In this document: positions 38,818 to 49,746 of the stretch, one piece after another | How the letters are laid out: every line of letters starts with the position of its first letter | Position numbering within the stretch: position 1 is the first letter of the stretch | Source of the DNA: Aeromicrobium fastidiosum | GTDB lineage: Bacteria > Actinomycetota > Actinomycetes > Propionibacteriales > Nocardioidaceae | Length of the DNA: 64,000 nt | NCBI RefSeq assembly: GCF_017876595.1 | Contig: NZ_JAGIOG010000001.1 | Coordinates: forward strand, 1,426,001 to 1,490,000 | Direction of reading: 5' to 3' | Translations under genes and position numbers: made by a program | Notes under the pieces: model-generated | What the model was told of the DNA's origin: nothing | What the model saw: only the letters and a program-made list of their open reading frames with translations | Database searches by the model: none

Positions 38818-40317
38818 TCAGACGGAGGTGGGGACGGCCACGGCCGCATCGCGGGGATCGCGGACCGGCGTGCCGTCGGGGCCCTCGAACGTCCGGCCCC
38901 AGCCCGTGGCGACGGCGACGACCATGACGACGGTCAGCGACAGGGGGTACAGCACGGCGGGAAACAGATCCAGCGCGGTGAGCGGCTGCACCCCGTCGTA
39001 GCCCGTCGTGAGCAGGGTGCCGATGAACAGGAAGGCGCTCACGAACGGGATGACGCACGACAGCCCCATGGCGAAGCTGTCCATGACGTTGCAGCGGCGG
39101 TACGGGTGCAGGCCGACCCGCGAGCCGATGTCATCGGCGACCGGGCCGAAGGTCATCATCGAGGCTGAGTTGACCCCGCCGAACATCGCCGTCGTCGCGG
39201 TGATCCCCAGGCCGATGGCGACCTCGGCGCCGCGCGGGGTGTGCACCCAGCCGCTGGACAGCAGGGCTCCGATGGCCCGGTCGAGGACTCCCGCAGCGGT
39301 CAGGACGCCCATGATGCCGAAGACGGCGATCACGAGGGCGACGGTTCCGATGATGTTCTGCACGCCGGACGCGATGAAGCCGGTGAGGGCGCCGTCCTTG
39401 ACGCCGACCACGTCGCCGCCGTGGATGAGGCCGCTCAGCAGACCCGTGGCGATGCCCGTGATGAGGCCGACGGTGATGGCCTTGAAGATGTCGCGGGTGA
39501 TGAAGGACGTGATCATCAGCAGGGCCACGGGCACCAGCATGATGAGGGGCTTGGCGCTCGCGGAGTCGGCCACGTCGCCACTGGTCGAGCCGTTGCCATG
39601 GAGCGCGGCGAGCACGAGGAACAGTGCTGCGGCGATCGCGGCCGCGACGAGGGAGTAGCGCGCGCGGGACCTGACGACTCCTGCGATGTCGGCGGACCCC
39701 TCCTTGGTCCTGAAGCGCTGCGTGGAGGCCGAGATGATCGTGGTGTCCGAGATGGGAGCGAGGTTGTCGCCGAAGATGGCGCCCGAGATGATCGCGCCGG
39801 CCAGCAGCGCGGGATCGGCGCCCAGGCCGATGCCGCCGGCGAAGAAGATCGGGAAGGCCGTGAACATCGTGCCGATCGACGAGCCGGTGGCCATCGCGAT
39901 CAGGCACACGGCGAGGAAGGTGAACACGACGATCGTGGTGCCGTTCAACCCCACCTCGTTGCCGATCCACACGAAACCGCTCGACAGGTTGGTGACCTTC
40001 ACGAGCTCGGAGAACATCCCGATGACGAACAGGATGACGATGATCGTGACGGAGGTGGGACTCGCGATGCCGCGCATGACGGCGTCCCAGAACCCGGAGT
40101 AGTCCTTGGCGAACAGCGCGCCGATGAGCAGGGAGACGATCCCGCCGGCTGCCAGGCCCGTCAGGTCGAACGCCTTGTAGTGCGCGAAGAGGGCTACGCA
40201 GGAGATCACGAAGCACACGACGGGTACGAAGGCGAAGAGCCAGCTTCCGCGCATCTCCAACCACGGTCGGTCGGGGCTCATCGCCTCGCTGTCGGTCTGG
40301 CTCGCAATTGACGTCAT
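38818..40317 (-). CDS. NhaC-family Na+/H+ antiporter-like transporter
   Basis: This 499-aa membrane protein has about 11-12 hydrophobic helices and the NhaC/ArcD superfamily marks: ATGSSIGTMFTAFPIFFAGG, SGAIFGDNLAPISDTTIISAS and the FGGVNSASMMTFGPVADD segment. NhaC relatives swap sodium for protons, and some carry malate/lactate or amino acids. Its place, divergent from a regulator and hydroxyproline-type catabolic genes, suggests it may import the substrate of that pathway (inference). ATG 40317 has an AAAGGA ribosome site. RidA follows after 34 nt. Confidence 0.85.
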   Translation of the reverse strand: MTSIASQTDSEAMSPDRPWLEMRGSWLFAFVPVVCFVISCVALFAHYKAFDLTGLAAGGIVSLLIGALFAKDYSGFWDAVMRGIASPTSVTIIVILFVIGMFSELVKVTNLSSGFVWIGNEVGLNGTTIVVFTFLAVCLIAMATGSSIGTMFTAFPIFFAGGIGLGADPALLAGAIISGAIFGDNLAPISDTTIISASTQRFRTKEGSADIAGVVRSRARYSLVAAAIAAALFLVLAALHGNGSTSGDVADSASAKPLIMLVPVALLMITSFITRDIFKAITVGLITGIATGLLSGLIHGGDVVGVKDGALTGFIASGVQNIIGTVALVIAVFGIMGVLTAAGVLDRAIGALLSSGWVHTPRGAEVAIGLGITATTAMFGGVNSASMMTFGPVADDIGSRVGLHPYRRCNVMDSFAMGLSCVIPFVSAFLFIGTLLTTGYDGVQPLTALDLFPAVLYPLSLTVVMVVAVATGWGRTFEGPDGTPVRDPRDAAVAVPTSV

Positions 40318-40377
40318 GGTGCGGGTCCTTTCACGGACGCTGGGGGCCTCGATGGCCACCCCGGTGTGCGATGAGTA

Positions 40378-40490
40378 TGCACAAGATCACACCATCGCGG
40401 CAATAGAACTGCACAAAAGTTTGTGAATTCGCAACAAATCCCCGGGTTTAAAGGATGCATCTGTGCAACCACACTGGACGGTGTGTGCAA
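40378..40490. promoter_or_regulatory. Divergent promoter region with four TGTGCAA half-sites
   Basis: Between the nhaC-like gene and the XRE-cupin gene the DNA is clearly AT-richer. TGCACAA occurs at 40378-40384 and 40410-40416, and its complement TGTGCAA at 40462-40468 and 40484-40490. The two pairs face each other and flank the centre of the gap, as expected if the adjacent XRE-cupin protein controls both directions. Confidence 0.6.
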
Positions 40491-40510
40491 TCTCATGACA
40501 TGCTGGTCCC

Positions 40511-41050
40511 ATGATCGGCACACGACTTCGGGAGCTGCGAACCGCCCAGGGCCTGACCCTGCGCGCCCTCGCCGAGGAGATCGACGTCTCACCCACCCTG
40601 ATCAGCCAGGTCGAGCGCGGTGTCGCCGAGCCGAGCCTGAAGACGTTGCGCAGCCTGGCCACGTTCTTCGGCACCTCGGTCTCGACCCTGTTCGACGACG
40701 GCGAAGATCTCCCCGGCGTGCACCTCAGCCTTCCCGGCGAGCGCTCCCGCATCAGCTCACCGAGCGGTCACATCCAGTACGAGCGCATCGCCCAGGGGCG
40801 CGGGCAGCTCGAGGTCCTGATCGGCGTCCTCGGCCCCGGTGACACCTCCAGCGACGAGGCCTGGGCACACGAGGCCGTCGAGTGTGCGTACGTCCTCACC
40901 GGCACCCTCACGGTCGAGGTCGGCCGTGCCACGCACGAGGTTCCTGTCGGGGCGGCCATCAGCTTCGACTCCAACCAGCCGCACCGCTACCTCAACCGGG
41001 GGAGCGAGCAGGTGCGGTTCATCCTCTCCGCCACCCCGCCCACCCCCTAG
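40511..41050 (+). CDS. XRE-cupin transcriptional regulator
   Basis: This 179-aa regulator has an N-terminal lambda-repressor-type HTH (LRELRTAQGLTLRALAEEI, DVSPTLISQVERGVAEPSLKTL, residues 5-60) and a C-terminal cupin barrel (residues 95-178, with HEAVECAYVLTGTLTVEVG and AISFDSNQPHRYLN). Such proteins sense a small metabolite in the cupin and control neighbouring catabolic genes, as in PuuR-like amine or amino acid pathways. It is the first gene of the rightward operon (15-nt gap to the DapA-like gene) and probably binds the TGTGCAA sites just upstream. Confidence 0.87.
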   Translation: MIGTRLRELRTAQGLTLRALAEEIDVSPTLISQVERGVAEPSLKTLRSLATFFGTSVSTLFDDGEDLPGVHLSLPGERSRISSPSGHIQYERIAQGRGQLEVLIGVLGPGDTSSDEAWAHEAVECAYVLTGTLTVEVGRATHEVPVGAAISFDSNQPHRYLNRGSEQVRFILSATPPTP

Positions 41051-41065
41051 CAACGGAGCAGTCCC

Positions 41066-41998
41066 GTGGACCGTCACGACATCAGCTGGACCGGGTACAT
41101 CCCGGCGATCACCACGCCCTTCGACGCCGCGGGGGCGCTGGACCTCGGTGCGCTCGACGCGCAGCTCGCGTGGTTGGTCGAGCAGGGCATGCACGGCGTG
41201 ATCCTCGCGGGGACGACGGGCGAGTGGTTCTCGATGTCCGAGGACGAGCGGGCCGCGCTCTTCCAGCGCGGTGCGGAGACCGTCGCCGGCGAGGCGCTCG
41301 TGCTCGGCGGGTGCAACGCCTTCACGGCCGACGAGGTGATCCGGCACGCGCGCGCCGCCGAGGCGGCCGGTCTCGACGGCATCCTCGTGACGCCGCCCCC
41401 CTACGTCATCCCGAACCGGCGCGAGATCCTGGCGTTCTACTCCGACGTGAGCGCCGGCACGAGCCTGCCGATCTGCGTCTACAACTGGCCGCGCGGCTGC
41501 ACCGTCGACCTGGACGTCGACCTGCTCGAGGAGATCGCAGGGCTCGACCAGGTCGTCGCCATCAAGAACTCCACGGGAGACATGCGCAGCTTCCTGTCCG
41601 GCCTCTACCGGCTCGGCGACCGGGTCAGGTACTTCGGCGTCCCGACCAGCGAGCTCGGTGCCGACCTGGTGACACTGGGCCACGGCGACGGCCTGATGGG
41701 CTCGGGCGGCGTGCTCGGCGCCGATCACCCCGACTTCTGGCGCGCGCTGGCAGCGGGCGACCGCGAGCGTGCCCTGAGGCTCGGCCAGCGCGACCGCGTC
41801 ATCATGGAGCGCTGGTTCAACCCCGACTACGGGTCCACGTTCGGCAGCGCGCAGGCCATCATGAAGACGGCCCTGAGACTGCAGGGAGTGCCGGCCGGGT
41901 ACGTGCGGCGTCCGCTGCTCGAGCTCACCTCCGACGAGGTCGGCCTCGTCGAGTCGACCCTGCACGACCTGGGCATCGAGACGGTCGCCCTGACATGA
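41066..41998 (+). CDS. DapA-family lyase/deaminase (dihydrodipicolinate synthase-like)
   Basis: This 310-aa class I aldolase-fold enzyme has TPFDAAGALDL, VILAGTTGEWFSMS (the GTTGE loop), CVYNWPRG with the conserved Tyr, and the Schiff-base lysine in VVAIKNSTGD near residue 165. In this context the best-fitting role is 1-pyrroline-4-hydroxy-2-carboxylate deaminase of hydroxyproline breakdown, since the next three genes look like a three-subunit D-hydroxyproline-type dehydrogenase. Other DapA-family lyases cannot be excluded. GTG 41066 has a GGAGCA ribosome site; the stop overlaps the next ATG. Confidence 0.83.
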   Translation: MDRHDISWTGYIPAITTPFDAAGALDLGALDAQLAWLVEQGMHGVILAGTTGEWFSMSEDERAALFQRGAETVAGEALVLGGCNAFTADEVIRHARAAEAAGLDGILVTPPPYVIPNRREILAFYSDVSAGTSLPICVYNWPRGCTVDLDVDLLEEIAGLDQVVAIKNSTGDMRSFLSGLYRLGDRVRYFGVPTSELGADLVTLGHGDGLMGSGGVLGADHPDFWRALAAGDRERALRLGQRDRVIMERWFNPDYGSTFGSAQAIMKTALRLQGVPAGYVRRPLLELTSDEVGLVESTLHDLGIETVALT

Positions 41999-43206
41999 AG
42001 TCCCGCTACGACGTCGTCGTGATCGGCGGCGGGCTCCTCGGGGGCTCGTTGGCGCTCGGGCTCGCCAGGGACGACGTCGACGTGCTGCTGCTCGAGCGCG
42101 ACCAGATCAACCAGCACGCTTCCGGGCGCAATGCCGGCAGCCTGCACTTCCAGCTCGAGTACCGGATGATCGAGCGCGGGATCGAGGCGGCTCGCCGGGC
42201 GGCCGAGGCCATCCCGCTCCACCTGGAGGCCGCCCGGCTGTGGCAGGAGCTCAGCGCCTCGATCGGCCCGTCCCTGGGGGTCTCCCAGCACGGCGGCCTG
42301 ATGCTGGCCACTGCCGTCGAGGACGTCCGGAGACTCGAGGCCAAGGCCGAGCTCGAGCAGAGCTGGGGCCTGGACGTGAAGGTCCTCGACTCCGCGCAGG
42401 CGCACGACCTGGCGCCGTACCTCTCCGACTCGGTCCTCGCGGCGTCGTTCTGCCCCACCGAGGGCAAGGCCAACGCCCGCACCTCCGCACCTGCCCTCTG
42501 CCGGGCGGCCGTGCAGGCCGGTGCCACCGTTCTCTCGCGGGCAGGTGTCACGTCGATCGAGCGTCATGGCTCCCGGTGGCGGGTCGTCGCCGAGCACGAA
42601 GGGGACGCCGTGGTCGTCGAGACGGACGCGGTGGTGCTCGCCGCCGGGGTGTGGTGCAGCGAGCTCGCCGAGATGATGGGGTCGTACGTCCCGGTCGAGC
42701 CGGTCGCCCTGACGATGTCGGTCACCGCTCGCACGGCACCCCTGACGCCCTACCTGATCCAGCATGCCGGCGCGAGACTCTCGCTCAAGCAGAGCGTCGA
42801 GGGCAACGTCCTCATCGGAGGGGGCTGGCCGGCGCAGGTCACGACGCTCCCGAACGGATCCATCGACCTGCGTGGTCGCGGCCAGCTGCTGGCCGACTCG
42901 GTGGCCGGCAACGCAGCCGCGGCCATGAACGCCGTGCCGGCGGTCGCGGACCTTCCTGTCCTGCGCACCTGGGTCGGCACCACGACCCTTGCTCCCGACC
43001 AGCTGCCCGTGGTGGGCCCCCTCCCCGGTGCTCCGGGCGGCTTCGTCGCCACCGGCGGGTCGGCGTTCACGCTCGGTCCGGTCTTCGCCGAGCTCCTCGG
43101 CGAGCTCGTGCAGGGCCGTGCGCCGCGCCTCGACCTGCGGTCCTACGCCGCCGACCGCTTCTCCGGCACTGCCGGGACGACCGAGAGGGCTGCTCAGCAT
43201 GCCTGA
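41995..43206 (+). CDS. FAD-dependent amino acid dehydrogenase subunit (DAO family)
   Basis: This 403-aa flavoprotein has the FAD-binding loop VVVIGGGLLGGSLALGLA at the N-terminus, LLERDQINQHASGRNAG, a large substrate domain, and the C-terminal VVGPLPGAPGGFVATGGSAFTLGP that closes the FAD site. It is a D-amino acid oxidase/glycine oxidase-type fold, like the beta subunit (LhpB/HcnC) of D-hydroxyproline dehydrogenase. With the two following genes it should form a membrane-independent complex that oxidises a cyclic or D-amino acid to an imine. The ATG overlaps the preceding stop by 4 nt. Confidence 0.84.
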   Translation: MKSRYDVVVIGGGLLGGSLALGLARDDVDVLLLERDQINQHASGRNAGSLHFQLEYRMIERGIEAARRAAEAIPLHLEAARLWQELSASIGPSLGVSQHGGLMLATAVEDVRRLEAKAELEQSWGLDVKVLDSAQAHDLAPYLSDSVLAASFCPTEGKANARTSAPALCRAAVQAGATVLSRAGVTSIERHGSRWRVVAEHEGDAVVVETDAVVLAAGVWCSELAEMMGSYVPVEPVALTMSVTARTAPLTPYLIQHAGARLSLKQSVEGNVLIGGGWPAQVTTLPNGSIDLRGRGQLLADSVAGNAAAAMNAVPAVADLPVLRTWVGTTTLAPDQLPVVGPLPGAPGGFVATGGSAFTLGPVFAELLGELVQGRAPRLDLRSYAADRFSGTAGTTERAAQHA

Positions 43207-43483
43207 TAGCCGAAGGATCGCCAGCCCGGACGCTCGCCGCGTCCAGATCGTGGTCGACGACGTCGAGGTGACGGCGTTCGAGGGCGACACCGTCGCCACG
43301 GCCCTGCTGGCCGGCGGGATCACCGCGTTCCACCGCGGCGTCGACCTGACCCCCAGGACGCCGTTCTGCAACATGGGCACGTGCTTCGAGTGCACCGTCA
43401 CGATCGACGACCGGCGTCTGCGACGCGCCTGCGTCACGCCCGTCCGCCCTGGCATGCGGGTCGAGACGGGAGAGTCACGATGA
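43199..43483 (+). CDS. (2Fe-2S)-binding small subunit
   Basis: This 94-aa protein is the small iron-sulfur subunit (LhpF/HcnA type). It has a ferredoxin-like beta-grasp start (QIVVDDVEVTAFEGDTVATALLAGG) and the cluster cysteines in CNMGTCFECTVTID with a fourth in RRACVTP. It overlaps the previous gene by 8 nt and the next by 4 nt, so the three subunits are coupled. It should pass electrons between the two flavin subunits. Confidence 0.87.
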   Translation: MPDSRRIASPDARRVQIVVDDVEVTAFEGDTVATALLAGGITAFHRGVDLTPRTPFCNMGTCFECTVTIDDRRLRRACVTPVRPGMRVETGESR

Positions 43484-44940
43484 CCGATCACGACCTGGCG
43501 ATCGTGGGCGCGGGACCCGCAGGTATGACAGCGGCCCTGACGGCCAGCAGGCTCGGCCTGTCGGTGGTCGTCATCGACGAGCAGCAGCGTCCCGGCGGGC
43601 AGATCTTCCGCCAGCCTCCCGCCAACCGGTCCGCAGGCCCGAAGGCCGTCCGCGGATATCCCTGGGGTCACCGTCTGGTCGTCGCGGCCGAGGCAGCCGA
43701 CAACGTCGAGTGGCGCTATGGCACCACGGCGTTGGGCGTGCTCCGGCCCGCGCCGCCGGGCGAGGGCATCGAGCTCGTCGTGCGCGACGACGACGGTGCC
43801 GACCGCATCTCCGTCCGCAGTCTGCTGATCGCATCAGGAGCCATGGACCTCCCGGTCGCCTTCCCCGGCTGGACCCTTCCGGGCGTGGTGACGGCCGGGG
43901 GCGTGCAGACGATGCTCAAGGCCCAGGACCTCCTGCTGGCGCGCGACGTCGTGCTGACCGGCGGCCACCCCCTCCTGCTGGTGGTGGCCGGCCTGATCCA
44001 CGAGAAGGGCGGCCGCGTCGTCGAGCTGGCGATGCCTCGTAGCCAGGGATCGCTCAGGGAGATGACCCGGGCGCTGGGCGCGCTGCCGGGACACCTGGGC
44101 ATCCTCGCCAACGCGGCGTCGACCGCCGCCCGCCTGGTCGCGTCCGGGACGCCCATCCGCAGCGGATCGATCGTGACCGCAGCGCGGGGCGACGGACGGG
44201 TCGAGGAGGTCGACGTCGCTCGCCTCGGTCCCGGCAACACCCTGGTTCCCGACCAGACGTGCCGGACGGTCGCGGCCGACGGCCTGGTCGTCGGGTACGG
44301 CTTCCAGCCCTCGACCGACCTGGCGCGCCAGGCCGGCTGCGAGCTGCGCTGGGACTCTCCGGCCGGTGGCTGGGTCGTGGCCCACGACGACGAGCTCCGC
44401 ACGACGGTGCCCGGGGTCTACGTCGCCGGGGAGCCGTCGGGCGTGGCCGGGGCGGACCAGTCCCGGGCCGAGGGTCAGCTGGCGGCGCTCTGCATCGTCC
44501 ATGCCCTCGGCGGGACGACCGTCGAGCTCGATCGCGAGATCGTCCGGGCCCGCCGCGCGCTGCGGCACACCAACCGGTTCGCCTCGACGGTCCAGCGGAT
44601 GTTCGAGCCGCCACGGCAGACGCTGGCGGCCCTGGCCGATGCCGACACGACGGTGTGTCGCTGCGAAGGCGTCACACGCGAGCGCGCCGAGACCGTCATC
44701 GACGACAACCCGTTCATCTCGAGCATCGGTGCGCTGAAGCTGGAGTGCCGGACGGGCATGGGCCCGTGCCAGGGACGCTACTGCGAGCTGACCGTCGCCG
44801 GTCTCCTCGCGCAACGGCGAGACATGTCGATCGACGAGGTCGGTGCCTTCAACGCCCAGTTCCCGATCCGCCCCGCGACGGTCGGCGAGCTCAGCCGCAT
44901 GGCTGGTGACCGGCCGTCGCCAGTGGCGCAGGATGGTTGA
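43480..44940 (+). CDS. FAD/NAD(P)-type dehydrogenase subunit with BFD-like 2Fe-2S domain
   Basis: This 486-aa protein has the N-terminal FAD loop AIVGAGPAGMTAALTA, VVVIDEQQRPGGQIFRQPP, and a second dinucleotide domain. GVYVAGEPSGVAGADQSRAEGQLAAL closes the FAD site, and the C-terminal bacterioferredoxin-like domain (CRCEGVTRE then CRTGMGPCQGRYC) binds a 2Fe-2S cluster. This matches the alpha subunit (LhpE/HcnB) of hydroxyproline or hydrogen-cyanide-synthase-like dehydrogenases. No epimerase or semialdehyde dehydrogenase gene of the pathway follows; they may be elsewhere. Confidence 0.86.
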   Translation: MTDHDLAIVGAGPAGMTAALTASRLGLSVVVIDEQQRPGGQIFRQPPANRSAGPKAVRGYPWGHRLVVAAEAADNVEWRYGTTALGVLRPAPPGEGIELVVRDDDGADRISVRSLLIASGAMDLPVAFPGWTLPGVVTAGGVQTMLKAQDLLLARDVVLTGGHPLLLVVAGLIHEKGGRVVELAMPRSQGSLREMTRALGALPGHLGILANAASTAARLVASGTPIRSGSIVTAARGDGRVEEVDVARLGPGNTLVPDQTCRTVAADGLVVGYGFQPSTDLARQAGCELRWDSPAGGWVVAHDDELRTTVPGVYVAGEPSGVAGADQSRAEGQLAALCIVHALGGTTVELDREIVRARRALRHTNRFASTVQRMFEPPRQTLAALADADTTVCRCEGVTRERAETVIDDNPFISSIGALKLECRTGMGPCQGRYCELTVAGLLAQRRDMSIDEVGAFNAQFPIRPATVGELSRMAGDRPSPVAQDG

Positions 44941-45021
44941 GCCGGGGGCGTGAGACCAACAATCCCGCGCCACTCGCGATGCGGGGGGCTCCGGCTCCAC
45001 CTGACCGCCTAGGTTGTTCTT

Positions 45022-45618
45022 GTGTATGACGGCGTGATCCAGGATCTGATCGATGAGCTCGGGCAGCTGCCCGGCATCGGTCCCAAGAGCGCGCAGCGGA
45101 TCGCGTTCCACCTGCTCGACGCCGACCCCGAGGACGTCCGCCGGTTCGCCGCGACGCTCGTCGAGGTCAAGGCCAAGGTGCACTTCTGCTCGATCTGCGG
45201 CAACGTCACGGTCGACGCCGAGTGCCGCATCTGTGCCGACCCGCGCCGAGACCTGAGCGTCCTGTGCGTCGTCGAGGAGTCCAAGGACGTCGTCGCGATC
45301 GAGCGCACCCGTGAGTTCCGCGGGCGGTACCACGTGCTGGGCGGCGCGATCTCGCCGATCGCGGGCGTCGGACCCGATCAGCTCCGCATCAAGGAGCTGC
45401 TGCAGCGCCTGCAGGACGGTGCCGTCACCGAGGTCATCATCGCGACCGATCCCAACCTCGAGGGCGAGGCCACGGCCACCTACCTCATCCGCATGCTGTC
45501 GCCGTACGGTCTGCGGGTCAGCAAGCTGGCCAGCGGACTCCCCGTCGGCGGCGACCTCGAGTACGCCGACGAGATGACCTTGGGCCGAGCGTTCGAGGGA
45601 CGGACGACGATCGGTTGA
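45022..45618 (+). CDS. recR: Recombination mediator protein RecR
   Basis: This 198-aa protein works with RecF and RecO to load RecA at gapped DNA. It has the helix-hairpin-helix [20 protein letters not shown], the four-Cys zinc finger from [16 protein letters not shown], and a Toprim domain starting at [16 protein letters not shown], with [17 protein letters not shown] 45022 lies 7 nt after a TAGGTT -10 element, so the message looks leaderless. A copy of its 3' end recurs at 46263-46293 beyond the next gene. Confidence 0.96.
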   Translation: MYDGVIQDLIDELGQLPGIGPKSAQRIAFHLLDADPEDVRRFAATLVEVKAKVHFCSICGNVTVDAECRICADPRRDLSVLCVVEESKDVVAIERTREFRGRYHVLGGAISPIAGVGPDQLRIKELLQRLQDGAVTEVIIATDPNLEGEATATYLIRMLSPYGLRVSKLASGLPVGGDLEYADEMTLGRAFEGRTTIG

Positions 45619-45706
45619 TTCACCCGGTGGCTGCGCGGTTCTGCTAGCGTTCGCGACAGCCTGTACGGCCGACTCGTGGCCGTACCCGTCACCAGGGGGA
45701 AGCACC

Positions 45707-46147
45707 ATGCAGATCCGTTCACGTACCGCGACCACCGCGCTCGTCCTGATGTTGTCGATGGGCGGCACCCTTGCCGCCTGTGGCGGCAGCAGCGACGACG
45801 GCGGCACGAGCGAGCCCAGCTCGGCACCCGCCTCGAGCGCCGACAGCGATCCCACGACCGAGGCACCCGCCACCGAGGCGGAGCCGGAAGGCGACTCCGA
45901 CGGCGACAAGCCGAGCCGCGAGGACGTCGTCGCCGGGTACGTCAAGGCCGTTGGCGGAGGCACCACCAACGCCGAGACCGACGCTGTCCTCGAGAAGTCC
46001 GCGAAGTGCGTCGTCGACGAGCTGTACGACAAGGCGTCGGCCGAGACGCTTCGTGCCCTGGCTGACAGCGACCTCGCGAGCATCAATCCCGACGATGCGA
46101 AGCTGTTCGGCGACGCGTCAGGGACGTGCGCATCTGCCGGCAGCTAG
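45707..46147 (+). CDS. Small secreted lipoprotein
   Basis: This 146-aa protein has a signal peptide with lipobox TLAAC (Cys25), then a low-complexity linker rich in Ser, Asp, Glu and Pro, and a small helical domain of about 65 residues (REDVVAGYVKAVGGG to the C-terminus) with two Cys that may form a disulfide. It should be anchored to the outer face of the membrane. ATG 45707 has an AGGGGGAAG ribosome site. No family is recognised. A strong terminator follows at 46159. Confidence 0.75.
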   Translation: MQIRSRTATTALVLMLSMGGTLAACGGSSDDGGTSEPSSAPASSADSDPTTEAPATEAEPEGDSDGDKPSREDVVAGYVKAVGGGTTNAETDAVLEKSAKCVVDELYDKASAETLRALADSDLASINPDDAKLFGDASGTCASAGS

Positions 46148-46158
46148 ACCGATGGAGA

Positions 46159-46191
46159 GATGGCCCCGATCCTCCAAGGTTCGGGGCCATC
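46159..46191 (+). terminator. Rho-independent terminator after the lipoprotein gene
   Basis: GATGGCCCCGA (46159-46169) pairs exactly with TCGGGGCCATC (46181-46191) around an 11-base loop, 12 nt after the lipoprotein stop. A short ACCGAGTTTCTCC stretch follows. Confidence 0.7.
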
Positions 46192-46262
46192 ACCGAGTTT
46201 CTCCGGCGGGGGCCGGGCGGGTGTCCGAACAGGGGAGCCGCTGCGGGCGGTGAAGACGTCCC

Positions 46263-46293
46263 CGCGTTCGAGGGCCGCACGACGATCGGCTGA
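46263..46293 (+). repeat. Duplicated 3' end of recR
   Basis: GCGTTCGAGGG followed by CGCACGACGATCGGCTGA repeats the recR terminus at 45591-45618 with three substitutions in 27 bases, including the in-frame stop. Both copies are followed by a TAGCxT -10-like box (45645 and 46323). It has no gene of its own and looks like a footprint of a segmental duplication. Confidence 0.7.
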
Positions 46294-46334
46294 CGCCTCG
46301 CTGCTGCCCGGCCCCCCGTTGCTAGCATCGCCGG

Positions 46335-47291
46335 ATGCGTGACCTGTACCCCGAGATCGAGCCCTACGAGACCGGCCTGCTCGACGTCGGCGACGGACAG
46401 CTCGTCCATTACGAGATCAGCGGCAACCCCGACGGCAAGCCGGCCGTCTACCTGCACGGTGGCCCGGGGGCAGGCTCCAACCCGCAGCAGCGGCGGGTGT
46501 TCGACCCCGCCCGCTACCGCATCGTGCTGTTCGACCAGCGCGGATGCGGACGGAGCACGCCCCACGCCAGCGAGCCCGATGCCGACCTGACCGCCATCAC
46601 GACGTGGCACCTCGTCGCCGACATCGAGGCTTTGCGTGCCCACCTCGGCATCGAGACGTGGCTGGTGTGCGGTGGGTCGTGGGGCTCTGCTCTCGCCCTG
46701 GCCTACGCCGAGACGCACCCGGACCGGGTCACAGAGCTCGTCCTGCGCGGAATCTTCACGCTGCGCCGCAGCGAGATCGACTGGTTCTACGAGGGCGGAG
46801 CGGCGCACGTCTACCCCGACCTGTGGGAAGGCTTCGTCGAGCCCGTGCCCGAGGCCGAGCGAGGCCGGCTCGTGCAGGCGTACCGCCGGCTGCTGGAGGA
46901 TCCCGATCCCGCCGTCCACGTGCCCGCGGCCCGCGCGTGGGCGCGGTGGGAGTCGTCCACCATCACGCTGCTGCCCGATGCCCACATGGTCGAGCAGTTC
47001 ACGCAGGACGCCTTCGCGGTGGCCTTCGCCCGCATCGAGAACCACTTCTTCACCCACGACGGGTGGTTCGGCGACGAGCAGCTCATCCGCGACGCCGGAC
47101 GCCTGCGCGACATCCCGGGCGTCATCGTCCAGGGCCGCTACGACATGTGCACGCCCGCGACCACCGCGTGGGACCTGCACCGGGCCTGGCCGGAGGCCGA
47201 GCTGCACATGATCGCGGACGCGGGGCACGCGCTCAGCGAACCGGGCATCGTCGACGCGATCGTCGCCGCCACCGACCGCTTCGCGCTCTGA
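46335..47291 (+). CDS. pip: Proline iminopeptidase
   Basis: This 318-aa alpha/beta hydrolase removes N-terminal proline from peptides in the cytoplasm. It has YLHGGPGAGSN (oxyanion HGGPG), VLFDQRGCGRSTPH, the nucleophile elbow GGSWGSALAL, the acid in GRYDMCTP and the His in IADAGHALSE. TYPEIEPYETG-type starts are typical (here LYPEIEPYETG). The ATG is only 7 nt after a TAGCAT -10 box, so leaderless translation is likely. Confidence 0.93.
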   Translation: MRDLYPEIEPYETGLLDVGDGQLVHYEISGNPDGKPAVYLHGGPGAGSNPQQRRVFDPARYRIVLFDQRGCGRSTPHASEPDADLTAITTWHLVADIEALRAHLGIETWLVCGGSWGSALALAYAETHPDRVTELVLRGIFTLRRSEIDWFYEGGAAHVYPDLWEGFVEPVPEAERGRLVQAYRRLLEDPDPAVHVPAARAWARWESSTITLLPDAHMVEQFTQDAFAVAFARIENHFFTHDGWFGDEQLIRDAGRLRDIPGVIVQGRYDMCTPATTAWDLHRAWPEAELHMIADAGHALSEPGIVDAIVAATDRFAL

Positions 47292-47397
47292 GGTGTCCAC
47301 CCTGGCGGACAGAATCGCAGCGCTCGGACGACGACCGCTAGACTTGCGCTCGCGCAGCGTCGCGCGTCCGTACGTCACCACCAGGTAGGACAGAACC

Positions 47398-49706
<2,309 letters not shown>

Positions 49707-49746
49707 CCCGGCGCACTGCCCACCCGCACCCGATACCGTGGTGCGG

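Noticed and set aside
46160-46342. 60-codon frame between the lipoprotein and pip
   Set aside because: It runs through a terminator and the duplicated recR end; no ribosome site or homology signal.
47292-47397. Lysine riboswitch before lysC
   Set aside because: Only about 105 bases with a promoter box and no aptamer-like conserved boxes.
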